From Calothrix sp. C42_A2020_038 (GTDB lineage Bacteria > Cyanobacteriota > Cyanobacteriia > Cyanobacteriales > Nostocaceae): a DNA stretch of 64,000 nucleotides. The notes below the pieces were generated by a model. The model made no database searches. It was not told the origin of the DNA and saw only the letters and a list, made by a program, of their open reading frames with translations. The first letter of the stretch is position 1; each line of letters begins with the position of its first letter. Below are positions 46,714 to 57,100 of this stretch, one piece after another. The stretch is from the NCBI GenBank assembly GCA_015272395.1, contig JACYLQ010000034.1:173991-237990 (forward strand). Reading direction: 5' to 3'. The translations under genes and the position numbers were made by a program.

Positions 46714-47751
46714 TTATCTAAAGTATTTGAAATTACGTGGGCCTGTGTAACCGGATGCTTTGGCGAGTTGGTCTAAATTTTGGACTCCACTGTATTTTTG
46801 ACCATTGATTACCCAAGTGGGAAATCCTTCAATACCAGCAGCTTGACAGTCTTGTGGTTTACCAACAGGACTATCTTTAGCACACTCGACTTTGACGTTG
46901 TTATCTTCAATTATTGCGTAAGCTTCTTTACCAAAGAGCAACTTTTGTTCGTGACAGTGAGGACACCAATAAGCGACATATTCTTTGGCGCCGACTTGAG
47001 CTAGGTGTTTTGCTAGTTGTATTTCGGCTTCACCGGAAGTGGTAGTAATTTCCCAACCAGTTTTAGGGTTAGGTTCGCCTGCTTTACGAGCATCGAAGAA
47101 AACTTGTGCGGCACCGGAAGCAGTTTGTGTAACGGTTACACCAGCGCGGTTTGGGTTATTTGGGTCGCTATTACTGCCTTGGGCAAGTGAGTTATTAATT
47201 GGAGCATAAGCTGCTAATGTTACCACTAGGGTGACAATACCAACAATGACTGCTGTAAATAAGACTTGACCGAAATCTTCCCACGAGCGACCAATAATGG
47301 TTAATACCAACAAAGTAAGTGCAAACAAAGCTGAACCGATACAGTAATAACAAACGGCTTGGATTTGAAATGCAAGCAAGTACATTAAATAACCGCTAAA
47401 TACTGTCATCGCAATACTACCAGCAAGTAGTAATAGCCATGTCAAATTTTCTAATTTGCGACGCTGCTCTTTATTTGTCTCTGTTTTAATAGCCAATGGT
47501 GCCAGCGCAAAACCAATCATGCTTACATAAGCCAAAAAACCAAATATGGCAAGCGGTACGCCAAATATAGTCGCCCAAGGGCTAGAGAGAACATTATCAC
47601 AACCAGCTGCTTTCTCAACACAAGCTGTAGCACCTCCGGTTAACTTAACGATGCTGAGATAGCCTGTATTCAAGGCGCCAAGTCCAGCGACTGCGGCGAT
47701 AATAAAACGTGAATTGCGATGAATCCAAGGAGAAGAACGACGGCGAATCAT
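46714..47751 (-). CDS. Vitamin K epoxide reductase homologue fused to thioredoxin domain
   Basis: The 345-residue thylakoid-membrane protein has a VKOR domain with about five helices (20-200) carrying a loop Cys pair (ACVEKAAGC) and active-site CYYC (about 137-140). A lumenal thioredoxin-like domain with CPHC (about 263-266) follows. It introduces disulfides into lumenal proteins, passing electrons to quinone. The cyanobacterial/plant form with this fusion is required for photosystem assembly in several organisms. All four redox Cys motifs are present. Confidence 0.94.
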   Translation of the reverse strand: MIRRRSSPWIHRNSRFIIAAVAGLGALNTGYLSIVKLTGGATACVEKAAGCDNVLSSPWATIFGVPLAIFGFLAYVSMIGFALAPLAIKTETNKEQRRKLENLTWLLLLAGSIAMTVFSGYLMYLLAFQIQAVCYYCIGSALFALTLLVLTIIGRSWEDFGQVLFTAVIVGIVTLVVTLAAYAPINNSLAQGSNSDPNNPNRAGVTVTQTASGAAQVFFDARKAGEPNPKTGWEITTTSGEAEIQLAKHLAQVGAKEYVAYWCPHCHEQKLLFGKEAYAIIEDNNVKVECAKDSPVGKPQDCQAAGIEGFPTWVINGQKYSGVQNLDQLAKASGYTGPRNFKYFR

Positions 47752-47898
47752 AAATTTTTATAAAGAACTGGAAAATAGGGGTTAGGGAGTAGAGATTAAC
47801 ATTTAAGGACTAGAGAATGGGAAATGGAAATAATAAGTAAGTGAAGACTTAAACCAACTTTTACCTTAGTTCCTAGCCCCTATCCCCTAGTCCCTATT

Positions 47899-48741
47899 TT
47901 AAGAATGTAATTTAAGAGAGGAAATAGATTGATTGTTTGATTTGCGACTTGTCCGGGCTACTTCGACAAATGTGGCCACACGGTTCGGGTCGATGGTTTG
48001 TTCAACCCTTCCTTGACGCTTTAGCGAACTGGATACAATCACACCATCCGCTGCTTGCATTAGTGTAGCGATATTATCCACACTAGCACCACTGCCAATT
48101 AATACTGGAGTACCATTAGCGACAGCGGATGCAAGTTCTAAATCTTCTAGATTTGGTGGGTCGCCTGTTGCCCAACCTGACAAAATCACAGCATCAGCCA
48201 AACCACGTTCGATTGTATCTTTGACAGCAACAGCTAGATTTGGGGAACTTAAAGGACGCGCGTGTTTGACAAGCACATCAGCAAAAATTTTCACATCGCT
48301 GCCTAGCTCACGCCGATAACGCAGCAGTTGATGCGCTTCTCCCTCAATTAAGCCTTGGTCTGTTGCCATGACTCCAGTTAAAACATTAACGCGAATAAAT
48401 TGCGCCCGAACACAGCTTGCGATTGCCATAGCACTTTTAGCGTCATTTCGCAGTACGTTTAACCCTATCGGCTGTGCTACTAAATTCTGAATTCGTTGCA
48501 CTACAATCGTTATCGCGCTCACGACAGCTGGATCAACCTGATTTTTGGTAAATGGTGCATCAAAAAAATTTTCAACAATTATCCCGTCTACTCCTCCACT
48601 CGCAAGAGCAGTGGCCTCTTGTTCGGCACGCTCAATAACGGCTTTCAAACTTCCCCCCCAACGCGGAGAAGTGGGCAGTGGTTGCAAGTGAACCACGCCA
48701 ATAATAGGTGTTTGGGTTTTAAACAACTGATACAAATCCAC
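47899..48741 (-). CDS. btpA: Photosystem I biogenesis protein BtpA
   Basis: The 280-residue TIM-barrel protein of the BtpA/SgcQ family has IGVVHLQPLPTSPRWGG (about 14-30), ALASGGVDGIIVENFFDAPF (about 46-65), IGLNVLRNDA and TPVLIGSGAS. In Synechocystis, BtpA is a thylakoid-surface protein needed for stable photosystem I reaction-centre proteins. The C-terminal tail after about 262 is Ser/Lys-rich and variable. It is in a minus-strand group with the VKOR gene, 147 bp apart. Confidence 0.93.
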   Translation of the reverse strand: MDLYQLFKTQTPIIGVVHLQPLPTSPRWGGSLKAVIERAEQEATALASGGVDGIIVENFFDAPFTKNQVDPAVVSAITIVVQRIQNLVAQPIGLNVLRNDAKSAMAIASCVRAQFIRVNVLTGVMATDQGLIEGEAHQLLRYRRELGSDVKIFADVLVKHARPLSSPNLAVAVKDTIERGLADAVILSGWATGDPPNLEDLELASAVANGTPVLIGSGASVDNIATLMQAADGVIVSSSLKRQGRVEQTIDPNRVATFVEVARTSRKSNNQSISSLKLHS

Positions 48742-48831
48742 TCTTCAATTAAACCGCTTTGCGGAGTCCTCTATTTAAATATCTAATGTTCACAGCCTTT
48801 TCTATTGAAAAACAAGGAAGTGGAAAAGGGA

Positions 48832-48891
48832 AGGTCAGGTAGAGTAGAACAGCAAGCCTCTTCTCAACTAGAGAAGCCTGACCTATTTTTT
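48832..48891 (+). terminator. Y-shaped hairpin terminator without an obvious gene upstream
   Basis: AGGTCAGG (48832-48839) pairs with CCTGACCT (48877-48884). Inside, CTTCTC (48860-48865) pairs with GAGAAG (48871-48876). ATTTTTT follows. On the plus strand this is a good terminator, but the only sequence before it is the btpA upstream region, so a small RNA of 150 bases or less may end here. Confidence 0.55.
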
Positions 48892-49129
48892 GTACAAATT
48901 CTGTGCTATACAGTTCGGTTTTCTACCTCCTCCTTAAGGAATAAATTGATGTGTTGATTTCCATAAGATATGTTAAGATAGGAAGTGGCTACAAGAGGAG
49001 ATTGCCACTTAATATAATGCACTCTGACTCGTACTATATGGAAAAGTCTACCCAACTGGTAAACTATCCTGTAGAATGGCGACGTGAACGATGAAAGTGA
49101 GGTTACAGCAGCCCGCAGCTTAAAGCTTT

Positions 49130-49321
49130 AAAAAAAAGCAACAAGCTTGCACTACCGCACGGCAATTAAAAATTTGCGCTTGCGATTTTACCTAGGGTTG
49201 CGACTTCTTTTGGATACGCCACAGACGAATGGTAGGGCAAATTGCGCCGATACCTGAGTCATCCAGAGGGCGGAATTTACTACGGGTAAATTCACAACGC
49301 AATCCGAACTGCGGTAGTGTA
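49130..49321 (-). ncRNA. Rod-shaped structured RNA, 6S-like candidate
   Basis: The 864-bp spacer between btpA and rimO holds a long imperfect rod. A closing stem of 12 pairs joins 49148-49159 and 49310-49321. CGG/CCG (49160/49304) and TTGCG/CGCAA (near 49180/49298) come next, then TTTACC/GGTAAA (49187/49285), which competes with a small hairpin GAATTTAC/GTAAATTC. A 10-pair stem joins 49206-49215 and 49261-49270. On the minus strand the rod ends at T8 (49137-49130), so transcription is leftward; TATTGT just upstream is a possible -10. Size (about 180 nt), rod shape, open centre and side hairpin fit cyanobacterial 6S RNA. Identity is not proved. The rest of the spacer is featureless. Confidence 0.55.
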
Positions 49322-49605
49322 CAATACCTACAGCGAAATATCTTGTAGAATTGTAAAGAATGTTCAATTTACCCTACTAAAAATTTTTGTTTTCCTCTGG
49401 AAAAACTTAAGTCAAACACAATATTAGCACGTCTCGAAACTGTAAGTAGTCGTAGCTTCTATTCGAGGTGCCTGACTAAGACGAGCATTTGTAAGGGATT
49501 AGTGACTTTTTCAAATGTTGAGGATAGTGAGAAGAGAATGATGCTGAACTGTTTGATAATTAATAAACGCGGAATAAACCTGAATAATGTTTTTAAAATT
49601 AAAAT

Positions 49606-50925
49606 ATGGGTGAAAAGCCAACTATTGCCATTTCTCATTTAGGCTGCGAGAAAAATAGAATTGATACAGAGCATATGCTGGGGCTGCTTGTAAAAGCAGG
49701 TTATGGTGTAGATAGTAACGAAGAGCTAGCAGATTACGTTATTGTAAATACATGTAGTTTTATTGAAGCGGCACGTACTGAATCGGTTCGGACTTTAGTC
49801 GAATTGGCTGAAGCGAATAAAAAAATTGTGATTACTGGCTGTATGGCGCAGCATTTCCAAGAGCAACTGTTGGAGGAGTTGCCAGAAGCGGTTGCAGTTG
49901 TTGGAACAGGCGATTATCACAAAATAGTTGATGTGATTGAACGTGCGTCAAGTGGTGAGAGAGTAAAAGAAGTTAGCGCAGAACCGACTTATATAGCGGA
50001 TGAGTTGACACCACGGTATCGGACGACAACAGAAGGCGTAGCTTACCTGCGGGTTGCGGAAGGATGCGATTATAGATGTGCATTTTGTATAATTCCCCAT
50101 CTTAGAGGAAACCAACGTTCGCGTACTATAGAATCGATTGTTGCCGAAGCCGAACAATTGGCATCACAGGGGGTGCAAGAAATCATATTGATTTCTCAAA
50201 TTACAACTAACTATGGTAGTGATGTATATGGCAAGCCCAAGTTAGCAGAGTTACTGCGTGCATTAGGAAAAGTCGATGTGCCGTGGATTCGGATGCATTA
50301 CGCATATCCGACGGGACTAACAGAAGATGTAATTGCAGCAATTCAAGAAACACCAAATGTTTTGCCTTATTTAGATTTGCCTTTGCAGCACTCACACCCG
50401 GAAGTTTTGCGTGCAATGAATCGTCCCTGGCAAGGACGAGTCAATGATGCGATTATTGAGCGTATCAAAGAGTCATTGCCTGATGCAGTACTAAGGACTA
50501 CATTTATTGTTGGGTTTCCAGGAGAAACTGACGCGCATTTTGACCACTTATTGGAATTTATCCAGCGTCACGAATTTGACCACGTTGGGGCATTTACCTT
50601 TTCAGCGGAGGAAGGAACACCAGCACAAAATCTACCCTTACAGATACCGCAAGAAATAATGGATGCAAGGCGAGATGCTTTAATGGCTGTTCAGCAACCG
50701 ATTTCTCACAGGAAAAATTACGAGCAAATTAGTAAAGTTGTGGATGTCCTGATTGAACAGGAAAATCCCTCTTCAGGTGAATTAATCGGTAGAAGTAGTC
50801 GTTTTGCCCCAGAAGTCGATGGGCTTGTATACGTTCAAGGACAAGCTAAGTTAGGAAGCATCGTACCTGTTGAAATTCAGAGTGCAGATGCATATGACCT
50901 TTATGGTCAAGTTGTTAAGAACTAG
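49606..50925 (+). CDS. rimO: Ribosomal protein S12 methylthiotransferase RimO
   Basis: The 439-residue radical SAM enzyme methylthiolates Asp of ribosomal protein S12. The N-terminal UPF0004 domain supplies Cys ligands ([20 protein letters not shown]) for the second 4Fe-4S cluster. The radical SAM motif is CDYRCAFC (about 149-156). The C-terminal TRAM domain is at about 375-439. [11 protein letters not shown] and YPTGLTEDV favour RimO over MiaB. It is monocistronic. Confidence 0.95.
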   Translation: MGEKPTIAISHLGCEKNRIDTEHMLGLLVKAGYGVDSNEELADYVIVNTCSFIEAARTESVRTLVELAEANKKIVITGCMAQHFQEQLLEELPEAVAVVGTGDYHKIVDVIERASSGERVKEVSAEPTYIADELTPRYRTTTEGVAYLRVAEGCDYRCAFCIIPHLRGNQRSRTIESIVAEAEQLASQGVQEIILISQITTNYGSDVYGKPKLAELLRALGKVDVPWIRMHYAYPTGLTEDVIAAIQETPNVLPYLDLPLQHSHPEVLRAMNRPWQGRVNDAIIERIKESLPDAVLRTTFIVGFPGETDAHFDHLLEFIQRHEFDHVGAFTFSAEEGTPAQNLPLQIPQEIMDARRDALMAVQQPISHRKNYEQISKVVDVLIEQENPSSGELIGRSSRFAPEVDGLVYVQGQAKLGSIVPVEIQSADAYDLYGQVVKN

Positions 50926-51027
50926 TTATTTAGCTAGTTGGTTATAGAAAAAATATTTCGATAATTACCCTTTTTCTATTAACCGTTTACCATTACCCAT
51001 TACCAAATTAGACGATTAGGAGAATTA

Positions 51028-52578
51028 ATGAATCCTTCATTTAGAGAATTAGGTTTATCCGAAGAATGCGCTCAACAATTAGAAACACTTGGTTTTACAG
51101 CACCTACCAATATTCAGGCACAAGCGATTCCACATTTACTTTCTGGACGTGATGTTGTTGGTCAATCGCAAACAGGTACTGGTAAAACTGCTGCTTTTTC
51201 TTTACCGATATTAGAACGCTTGGATGTTAACCACCGGGCAGTACAAGCTTTGGTTTTGGCGCCAACTCGTGAGTTAGCAATTCAAGTTCATGATGCCGTT
51301 TCCACTTTTATTGGCAACAGTGGATTACGTGTGGCTGCTATTTATGGTGGTCAGTCGATTGAACGTCAAATTATGCAACTGCGTCGTGGTGTTCACATTG
51401 TCGTAGGTACACCTGGACGAGTCATTGATTTATTAGAACGCGGTAGCCTCAAACTCGACTATGTACGTTGGTTTGTATTAGATGAAGCCGATGAGATGTT
51501 GAGCATGGGCTTTATCGATGATGTTGAAAGAATTCTTTCTCAAGCACCTCAAGAACGTCAAACGGCATTATTCTCTGCAACAATGCCTCCTTCGATTCGT
51601 CAGCTTGTTAATAAGTTTTTGAACGACCCCGTAACTGTTACAGTTCAACAACCAAAAGCGGCGCCAAACAAAATTAACCAAGTTGCTTATGTGGTACCTC
51701 GCAACTGGAGTAAGGCGAAAGCATTACAGCCGATTTTGGAAATGGAAGACCCCGAATCAGCGTTGATTTTTGTGCGTACCCGTCGTACTGCTGCCGAACT
51801 TACTAACCAACTTCAAGCCGCAGGTCATAGTGTTGATGAATACCACGGTGACTTATCACAACAAGCTAGAGAGCGCTTATTGGGTAGATTCCGCAATCGT
51901 CAAGTGCGCTGGGTTGTGGCAACTGACATCGCCGCACGTGGTTTAGACGTAGACCAGTTATCCCACGTAATCAACTTCGATTTACCCGATAGCGTTGAAA
52001 CTTATGTACACCGAATTGGTCGTACAGGTCGCGCGGGCAAGGAAGGTACAGCAATTACATTAGTACAGCCATTCGAGCGTCGCAAACAACAAATATTTGA
52101 ACGACATGTTCGTCAAGCTTGGCAAGTACTGCCAATTCCAACCCGTGCGCAAATAGAAGCACGCCACATTCAGAAGTTACAGGAACAAGTACGCGAAGCA
52201 TTAACTGGCGAAAGATTAGCTTCTTTCCTACCAATAGTCCGCGAGTTGAGCGAAGAATATGATGCTCACACCATAGCAGCAGCAGCATTGCAATTGGCTT
52301 ACGACCAAACCCGTCCAGCTTGGTTACAAAACGAAGTTGATATACCTGAAGAGGAAATGCTCTCGCCAACACCCAAACCCAAACTCAAAGGTGGTTCACG
52401 AAATCGTGATTATTCGGGTGAGCGTCGTGGTCGTTCTTGGTCAGATTCTGAGCGAGGAGAAGGTGGTGGACGCAGTCCCTCTAAACCCAAACTCAAAGGT
52501 GGTTCTTCACGTCGCGAGTCATCAGGGCAAAGCAAAAAGCTTGATTCAATTAGCACCGCTCAAGAATCTGCCTCATAG
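51028..52578 (+). CDS. DEAD-box RNA helicase, CrhR/DeaD-like
   Basis: The 516-residue ATP-dependent RNA helicase has Q motif GFTAPTNIQAQAIP, Walker A SQTGTGKT (about 47-54), DEAD in VLDEADEML, SAT, and HRIGRTGRAG. The C-terminal extension (about 375-450) resembles that of CrhR/CsdA. The tail repeats KPKLKGGS twice in an Arg/Gly/Ser-rich disordered end, expected to bind RNA. CrhR-type helicases are cold- and redox-regulated in Synechocystis. TTAGGAGAATTA before the ATG is a good ribosome-binding site. Confidence 0.93.
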   Translation: MNPSFRELGLSEECAQQLETLGFTAPTNIQAQAIPHLLSGRDVVGQSQTGTGKTAAFSLPILERLDVNHRAVQALVLAPTRELAIQVHDAVSTFIGNSGLRVAAIYGGQSIERQIMQLRRGVHIVVGTPGRVIDLLERGSLKLDYVRWFVLDEADEMLSMGFIDDVERILSQAPQERQTALFSATMPPSIRQLVNKFLNDPVTVTVQQPKAAPNKINQVAYVVPRNWSKAKALQPILEMEDPESALIFVRTRRTAAELTNQLQAAGHSVDEYHGDLSQQARERLLGRFRNRQVRWVVATDIAARGLDVDQLSHVINFDLPDSVETYVHRIGRTGRAGKEGTAITLVQPFERRKQQIFERHVRQAWQVLPIPTRAQIEARHIQKLQEQVREALTGERLASFLPIVRELSEEYDAHTIAAAALQLAYDQTRPAWLQNEVDIPEEEMLSPTPKPKLKGGSRNRDYSGERRGRSWSDSERGEGGGRSPSKPKLKGGSSRRESSGQSKKLDSISTAQESAS

Positions 52579-52721
52579 ATGATTTTAGGCGCCCCTTACC
52601 CGTGGGTATTTTCAGAGCTAGGCAGCAAGCGAGTCAATTAAATCAGCTTTCTTGTTTCTTAAACAATACCGCTTGCTACCACGTTTACAACCCGCGCTTA
52701 CTCAGTGGCGCCTCGGCTATA

Positions 52722-52826
52722 TACAGCAAATTTCAGGTACATGAGGTACACAGGTAATATCAAAACTTGTCAAAACGTTACATGTAACGTCTCTACATGT
52801 GTCCCATCAACATGCAATTTGCTGTA
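52722..52826. repeat. Complete 105-bp MITE-like element
   Basis: Terminal inverted repeats TACAGCAAATT (52722-52732) and AATTTGCTGTA (52816-52826) enclose TCAGGTACATGAGGTACACA, then the palindromic AACGTTACATGTAACGT core and CTCTACATGTGTCCCATCAA. There is no coding capacity. Shorter copies are at 7072-7203, 43992-44016 and 57101-57176. It lies between the helicase gene and the glycan cluster. Confidence 0.7.
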
Positions 52827-52877
52827 AAACTGACTGCGAGTTTCCAAAACCAGACTTCTTCTTACTTCATAATCAAG

Positions 52878-54677
52878 TTAATATAGATTGAAATATGCAG
52901 ATTTATAACTAAAATTATGATTATAATAAGGGTCTTGATTTAAACTATCTAAATATTTGCTCCACTTATTAATTAATTGGTTTAATTCTTCTTGATTTTG
53001 CTGGGTTTTATATATTTCTTGCTGATATTCAAGTTGAACAAAAGGTGTCATGACATTACGATACCCTGCTTGATAAGCTCTTAGACATAAATCGATGTCA
53101 CTGTAATCAGATAAAGTTTCATCAAATCTTCCCAACTCCTGAAATAGACTGTGTTTAATCATCAAGCACTTAGATGTCACAGCTAAATAATTTCTGTTGA
53201 CAATATTGGAGCAATAATATCCAGAATGTGCATTATCAATACCATCAAACAGATAATACGGCTTACCTTTTAACATTACAATACCTACATGTTTTATTTT
53301 TCCACATGAAACCAGCTTTGTACCAACGGCGCCAATTTCTGTTTGTTGACATATTTCTAACATTAATTCCAGCCAATTTGGAGTAGTCACCTGTGTATTG
53401 ACATTAAGAAACAATAGGTAGTCACCTTGTGCTTGCAGTGATGCAGTGTTGATTTGTTTGGAAATATTTTTTGATTGAGAATATACTAACGTAATGTTGC
53501 TAGTATTTTGACAAGGTGCCGAACTGAGTATTTCTAACAACTTCGCTTGCTCTTGAATAGAAGCATTACTAACAATAATAATTTCATAGCGGTTATATGT
53601 AGTTAGGGTTTGAATGCTAGATATACAATTTTGTAAGCGATGTATCATTTTTGTATAATAACCAGCACTATCTAGCCCAAATATAATAATGCTGACAAGT
53701 GGGTTAAATATAAGATGGCGCCGAACTCGGTAAACACCAGGGTTTATAGTTTCCTCTACGTAACCAGAATCAGAACTACGTTGTAACATAGCTTCTAAAG
53801 CCTTTTTACCTGCCGTGTAAGCCCACGGTTTAGCTTCCGAACCAGAAGCAGCAGAAGTCGAGATATTACGCCAGTGATAGAGAATCTTAGGAATATGGTA
53901 GATAGAGCGGGTTTTTTCAGCCACTCTTAAAGCTAAATCATAATCTTGAGAACCATCATACTCACTACGAAATCCATTAATGTCTCGAATAATACTGGTT
54001 CTATAAACACTTAAATGACACGTGTACATACACGAGTGCAGATATTCGGGAGACCAATCAGGTTTAAAACATGGAGAGAAACGCTTACCTTGTATATCTA
54101 TTTTATCTTCATCACTATAAATAAAATCAGCATCGGGGTGTTTGTTGATAAGTTTGGCATTTTCAAACAGTGCATCAATCGTTAATTCGTCATCATGGTC
54201 GAGCAAAGCAATATAATCACCAGTTGCCAAGTTTAATGCTGAATTGCTAGCTGCGGATATATGACCATTTTCGGAACGAAATACAACTTTGATACGAGGT
54301 TCTTGTATATAATTTTCTAGCAAAGAACGAATTTCAGGATTAGGGGAAGCATCATCAGCAATACATAATTCCCAATTCTGGTATAACTGTAACCTCACTG
54401 ATTCAATAGCCTGCTTCAGCAGGCTGACTTCAACATTATAAACAGGCATAATTACAGAGAATTTGGGATGAAGCTGCCAGCTTTCAATTTCTGTTTTAGC
54501 TAATTGTATATCTTGCTTTGTGATACTATGTTGTGCTATCCAGCGCTGAAAATCTATTTGTGATTTTATATCGATAACAGTACGTTGATAAAGATAACAT
54601 AACAGTCTTTTTGTTCCTAGCTGGCGCCAAAGCCGCTTCAACTTAGAAAATTTCCTAAAACCTAAAAAAAATTGCAT
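52878..54677 (-). CDS. Tandem-domain glycosyltransferase family 2 protein
   Basis: The 599-residue protein has two GT2 (GT-A) domains. The first (about 75-290) is complete: FSVIMPVYNVEVS, ALLDHDDELT (DxD), DFIYSDEDKID and SQDYDLALRVAE. The second (about 310-570) starts LVSIIIFGLDSAGYY and has LFLNVNTQVTTPNW where a DxD is expected, so its metal site may be degenerate, but it keeps FDETLSDYSDIDLCLRA. It is cytosolic or membrane-peripheral, extending a surface glycan. It is last in a long minus-strand cluster, 20 bp after the preceding gene. Confidence 0.9.
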   Translation of the reverse strand: MQFFLGFRKFSKLKRLWRQLGTKRLLCYLYQRTVIDIKSQIDFQRWIAQHSITKQDIQLAKTEIESWQLHPKFSVIMPVYNVEVSLLKQAIESVRLQLYQNWELCIADDASPNPEIRSLLENYIQEPRIKVVFRSENGHISAASNSALNLATGDYIALLDHDDELTIDALFENAKLINKHPDADFIYSDEDKIDIQGKRFSPCFKPDWSPEYLHSCMYTCHLSVYRTSIIRDINGFRSEYDGSQDYDLALRVAEKTRSIYHIPKILYHWRNISTSAASGSEAKPWAYTAGKKALEAMLQRSSDSGYVEETINPGVYRVRRHLIFNPLVSIIIFGLDSAGYYTKMIHRLQNCISSIQTLTTYNRYEIIIVSNASIQEQAKLLEILSSAPCQNTSNITLVYSQSKNISKQINTASLQAQGDYLLFLNVNTQVTTPNWLELMLEICQQTEIGAVGTKLVSCGKIKHVGIVMLKGKPYYLFDGIDNAHSGYYCSNIVNRNYLAVTSKCLMIKHSLFQELGRFDETLSDYSDIDLCLRAYQAGYRNVMTPFVQLEYQQEIYKTQQNQEELNQLINKWSKYLDSLNQDPYYNHNFSYKSAYFNLY

Positions 54678-54697
54678 TCTAAGTAATTATCTAATAC

Positions 54698-57085
54698 TTA
54701 CTTATAATTGCTACCACGCTCACGCATCCACAAATCATCAATGGCAATTCCAAATTTTTGTTTAAGACGCAGCAAAGCGACTCTAAGTTTCCACCACTTA
54801 CTAGTTTCCATCGCCCGAATCATTAAGTCTAGTTTACGCAGTTCAAATTGCTCGTCCTGGGAAACAGTAATGGTACGATACGACGTAAAACAGTGTGATT
54901 GAGTGATTTCTTGAGCGGTTATCGATGGTGCATTAGAGTTGATGTCGTGATTTGAAATCTTTGCATACTCATTCAGATATTGTTGCGCCATTTGCTCGTA
55001 TGATATGAAGGGATAATTTTTGATATTGTTCCGAACTTTCACTAATTCAGAGGGATTATTTTTGATATCAACTAAAACATCAAGTAAATCCGCAGCAGTT
55101 GGGTGAGATATCCATCCTACCTTATATTTTTGAACTCGTGCGCTTGCTGCACTAATATCGGTTACGATTACAGGTACTCCATGTGCCAGCGTTTCATCTA
55201 CCGTCAAACAATAGGTTTCTGCCCATATATTTGGAAATATGGCAACATCAATTTCTTTGAGCATATTCCCTAAATCTTTTTTGTTATACTCACTATTGAT
55301 TGTCACATTCTTGACATGCTCTGGTAGTATCAAATTATATCTGCCGATAATATCGAAATGTAAAGACTTCGCTAAATCTTTTTTTTGCCAAGCTTGATTA
55401 AGTAACTCGATAAATATTTTTGACCCTTTCGCAATATTTATGGAACCGACTAGGGCAACTCGGAGTGTGTGAAATTTACTAGATGCTCCTGATATTACAT
55501 TATGCGTATTTGTATTTTGTTTAATTACTTGCAGTTCTTCTTGACTATAAATACCATGATTGATAACTTTGGACTTTTGTTGCAGCTGCGGATAATCTTG
55601 TAAAAAATATGACAATGCAGTTTGTGATGGTGCAATAATAGTTGTGGCGCCTTCTAAAAAATGCTGAGATAGTATAGACCACTGCTGTTTTAATTCTTCT
55701 CCCTGATTAAACAGTGATTGAATACATGTTCGACAATAATCAGGATTTTTATGCTCGAAACAAAACTTTTCGTGATAATCAATCAAATTTTGGCTAGGGC
55801 AAATCAAGTAATAATCGTGGAGCGAAACAATATAAGGTATGTTAACTTGATTGATAGCTGTTGTCACATCAACGATTGACAAACCAATCAGATGGTGAAC
55901 ATGAATTAAACTAGGTTGAAAATATTCAAATATGCCTATAAGTGTACGCAATAATTGAGAGTTGTGATTAAAATACCGCTGATAATAAGATTGGATTTGA
56001 ATCGGAAATTTGAAATTGAGTTTTTGCTGCTTGTAAAATATATCGAATTCAAGTAATTGAAGACTTTGATTGAAGTATAAAATATATACAGGGCGTTGTT
56101 GAGAAATATTTGTAGCTAAGGCAGCACAGTGATATTCCGTACCACCTAAAGGATTATTTATAGGTATATCTATACCGTTGTGTAAAATAAAACAAATTGG
56201 CGATAGTTTTTTGAACTGTTCGATTTGAAGGTGAAGTCGAATATTATCTAATATGTCTTTAAACGGGTTCGCTTGAATCAATGAACGCACTTCAGGGAAA
56301 TACCTGGGGTGTAATTTAGCTAAAATTTTACTATTTTCATCAATTAACTTCTGCTTTTCAGCCTTAAAAGATTTGCTACCAGCGTGATAGATAAAAGTTG
56401 CATCGTCGATAATGTGAAGATAGCCTTGTTTTGTTGCTCGACAGCAGAAATCATTTTCTTCCCCATAACCTCGATGAAAATTAACTGCGTCGAAATAACC
56501 AATTTTATCCAATACTGCGCGCGTGATATACATGCAAAAGCCTACAGCAGTTGGAATGCAAGGATATTTTCGTAAAGAGATTTTTTCAATTAAATTAGCA
56601 AAGCTGAGAATATCGTGCCCTTCAGGTATATCATTATATTCAAGCCAAGTAGGAACTGAACAGATTGTTCCATTGTTGGTCAGTGGTGTGACTGTGGCAA
56701 TATAGCGACTAGAGTAGGCAGCAGAAATTAATTTTTCAACCCAGTTAGGAGTTACAATAGTATCACTGTTAAGCAAAATCAGATCTGTTTGCTGGTTTGA
56801 TTCGCCAAATGCTCGATTACATGTCCTTACAAATCCTAAGTTTTCAGAATTAAATAGTATTTTTATATTAGGATTTTCAGATCCAAATAATCTGCACAGT
56901 TCAGAAATTCTAATATCCGTACTACCATCATTGACAAGTAAAATTTCATGCCTGCTATCAGTGTACTTTAAAACAGATTCCAAACATTGTTTAGTATCAT
57001 CATAAGCGTTATAAATTGGTATAACTATAGAAACTTTGATGGACATTAGCACCATTAACCTTTTCTGCAAAATATGCAAAATCAT
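54698..57085 (-). CDS. GT2-GT4 fusion glycosyltransferase
   Basis: The 795-residue protein begins with a GT2 domain (about 14-260: KVSIVIPIYNAYDDT, LILLNSDTIVTPNW, GYGEENDFCCRA). A GT4 (GT-B) domain follows (about 290-690: GTEYHCAALA, LIHVHHLIGLSIVDV, VINHGIY, and IFPNIWAETYCLTVDETLAHGVPVI). The end carries SKWWKLRVALLRLKQKFG, a short motif also present at the C-terminus of the partial gene at 63773. ATG 57046 (MSIKVSIV) is an alternative and possibly better start. Two transferases in one chain suggest successive sugar additions. Confidence 0.9.
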   Translation of the reverse strand: MILHILQKRLMVLMSIKVSIVIPIYNAYDDTKQCLESVLKYTDSRHEILLVNDGSTDIRISELCRLFGSENPNIKILFNSENLGFVRTCNRAFGESNQQTDLILLNSDTIVTPNWVEKLISAAYSSRYIATVTPLTNNGTICSVPTWLEYNDIPEGHDILSFANLIEKISLRKYPCIPTAVGFCMYITRAVLDKIGYFDAVNFHRGYGEENDFCCRATKQGYLHIIDDATFIYHAGSKSFKAEKQKLIDENSKILAKLHPRYFPEVRSLIQANPFKDILDNIRLHLQIEQFKKLSPICFILHNGIDIPINNPLGGTEYHCAALATNISQQRPVYILYFNQSLQLLEFDIFYKQQKLNFKFPIQIQSYYQRYFNHNSQLLRTLIGIFEYFQPSLIHVHHLIGLSIVDVTTAINQVNIPYIVSLHDYYLICPSQNLIDYHEKFCFEHKNPDYCRTCIQSLFNQGEELKQQWSILSQHFLEGATTIIAPSQTALSYFLQDYPQLQQKSKVINHGIYSQEELQVIKQNTNTHNVISGASSKFHTLRVALVGSINIAKGSKIFIELLNQAWQKKDLAKSLHFDIIGRYNLILPEHVKNVTINSEYNKKDLGNMLKEIDVAIFPNIWAETYCLTVDETLAHGVPVIVTDISAASARVQKYKVGWISHPTAADLLDVLVDIKNNPSELVKVRNNIKNYPFISYEQMAQQYLNEYAKISNHDINSNAPSITAQEITQSHCFTSYRTITVSQDEQFELRKLDLMIRAMETSKWWKLRVALLRLKQKFGIAIDDLWMRERGSNYK

Positions 57086-57100
57086 TTACTTATCAATAGA

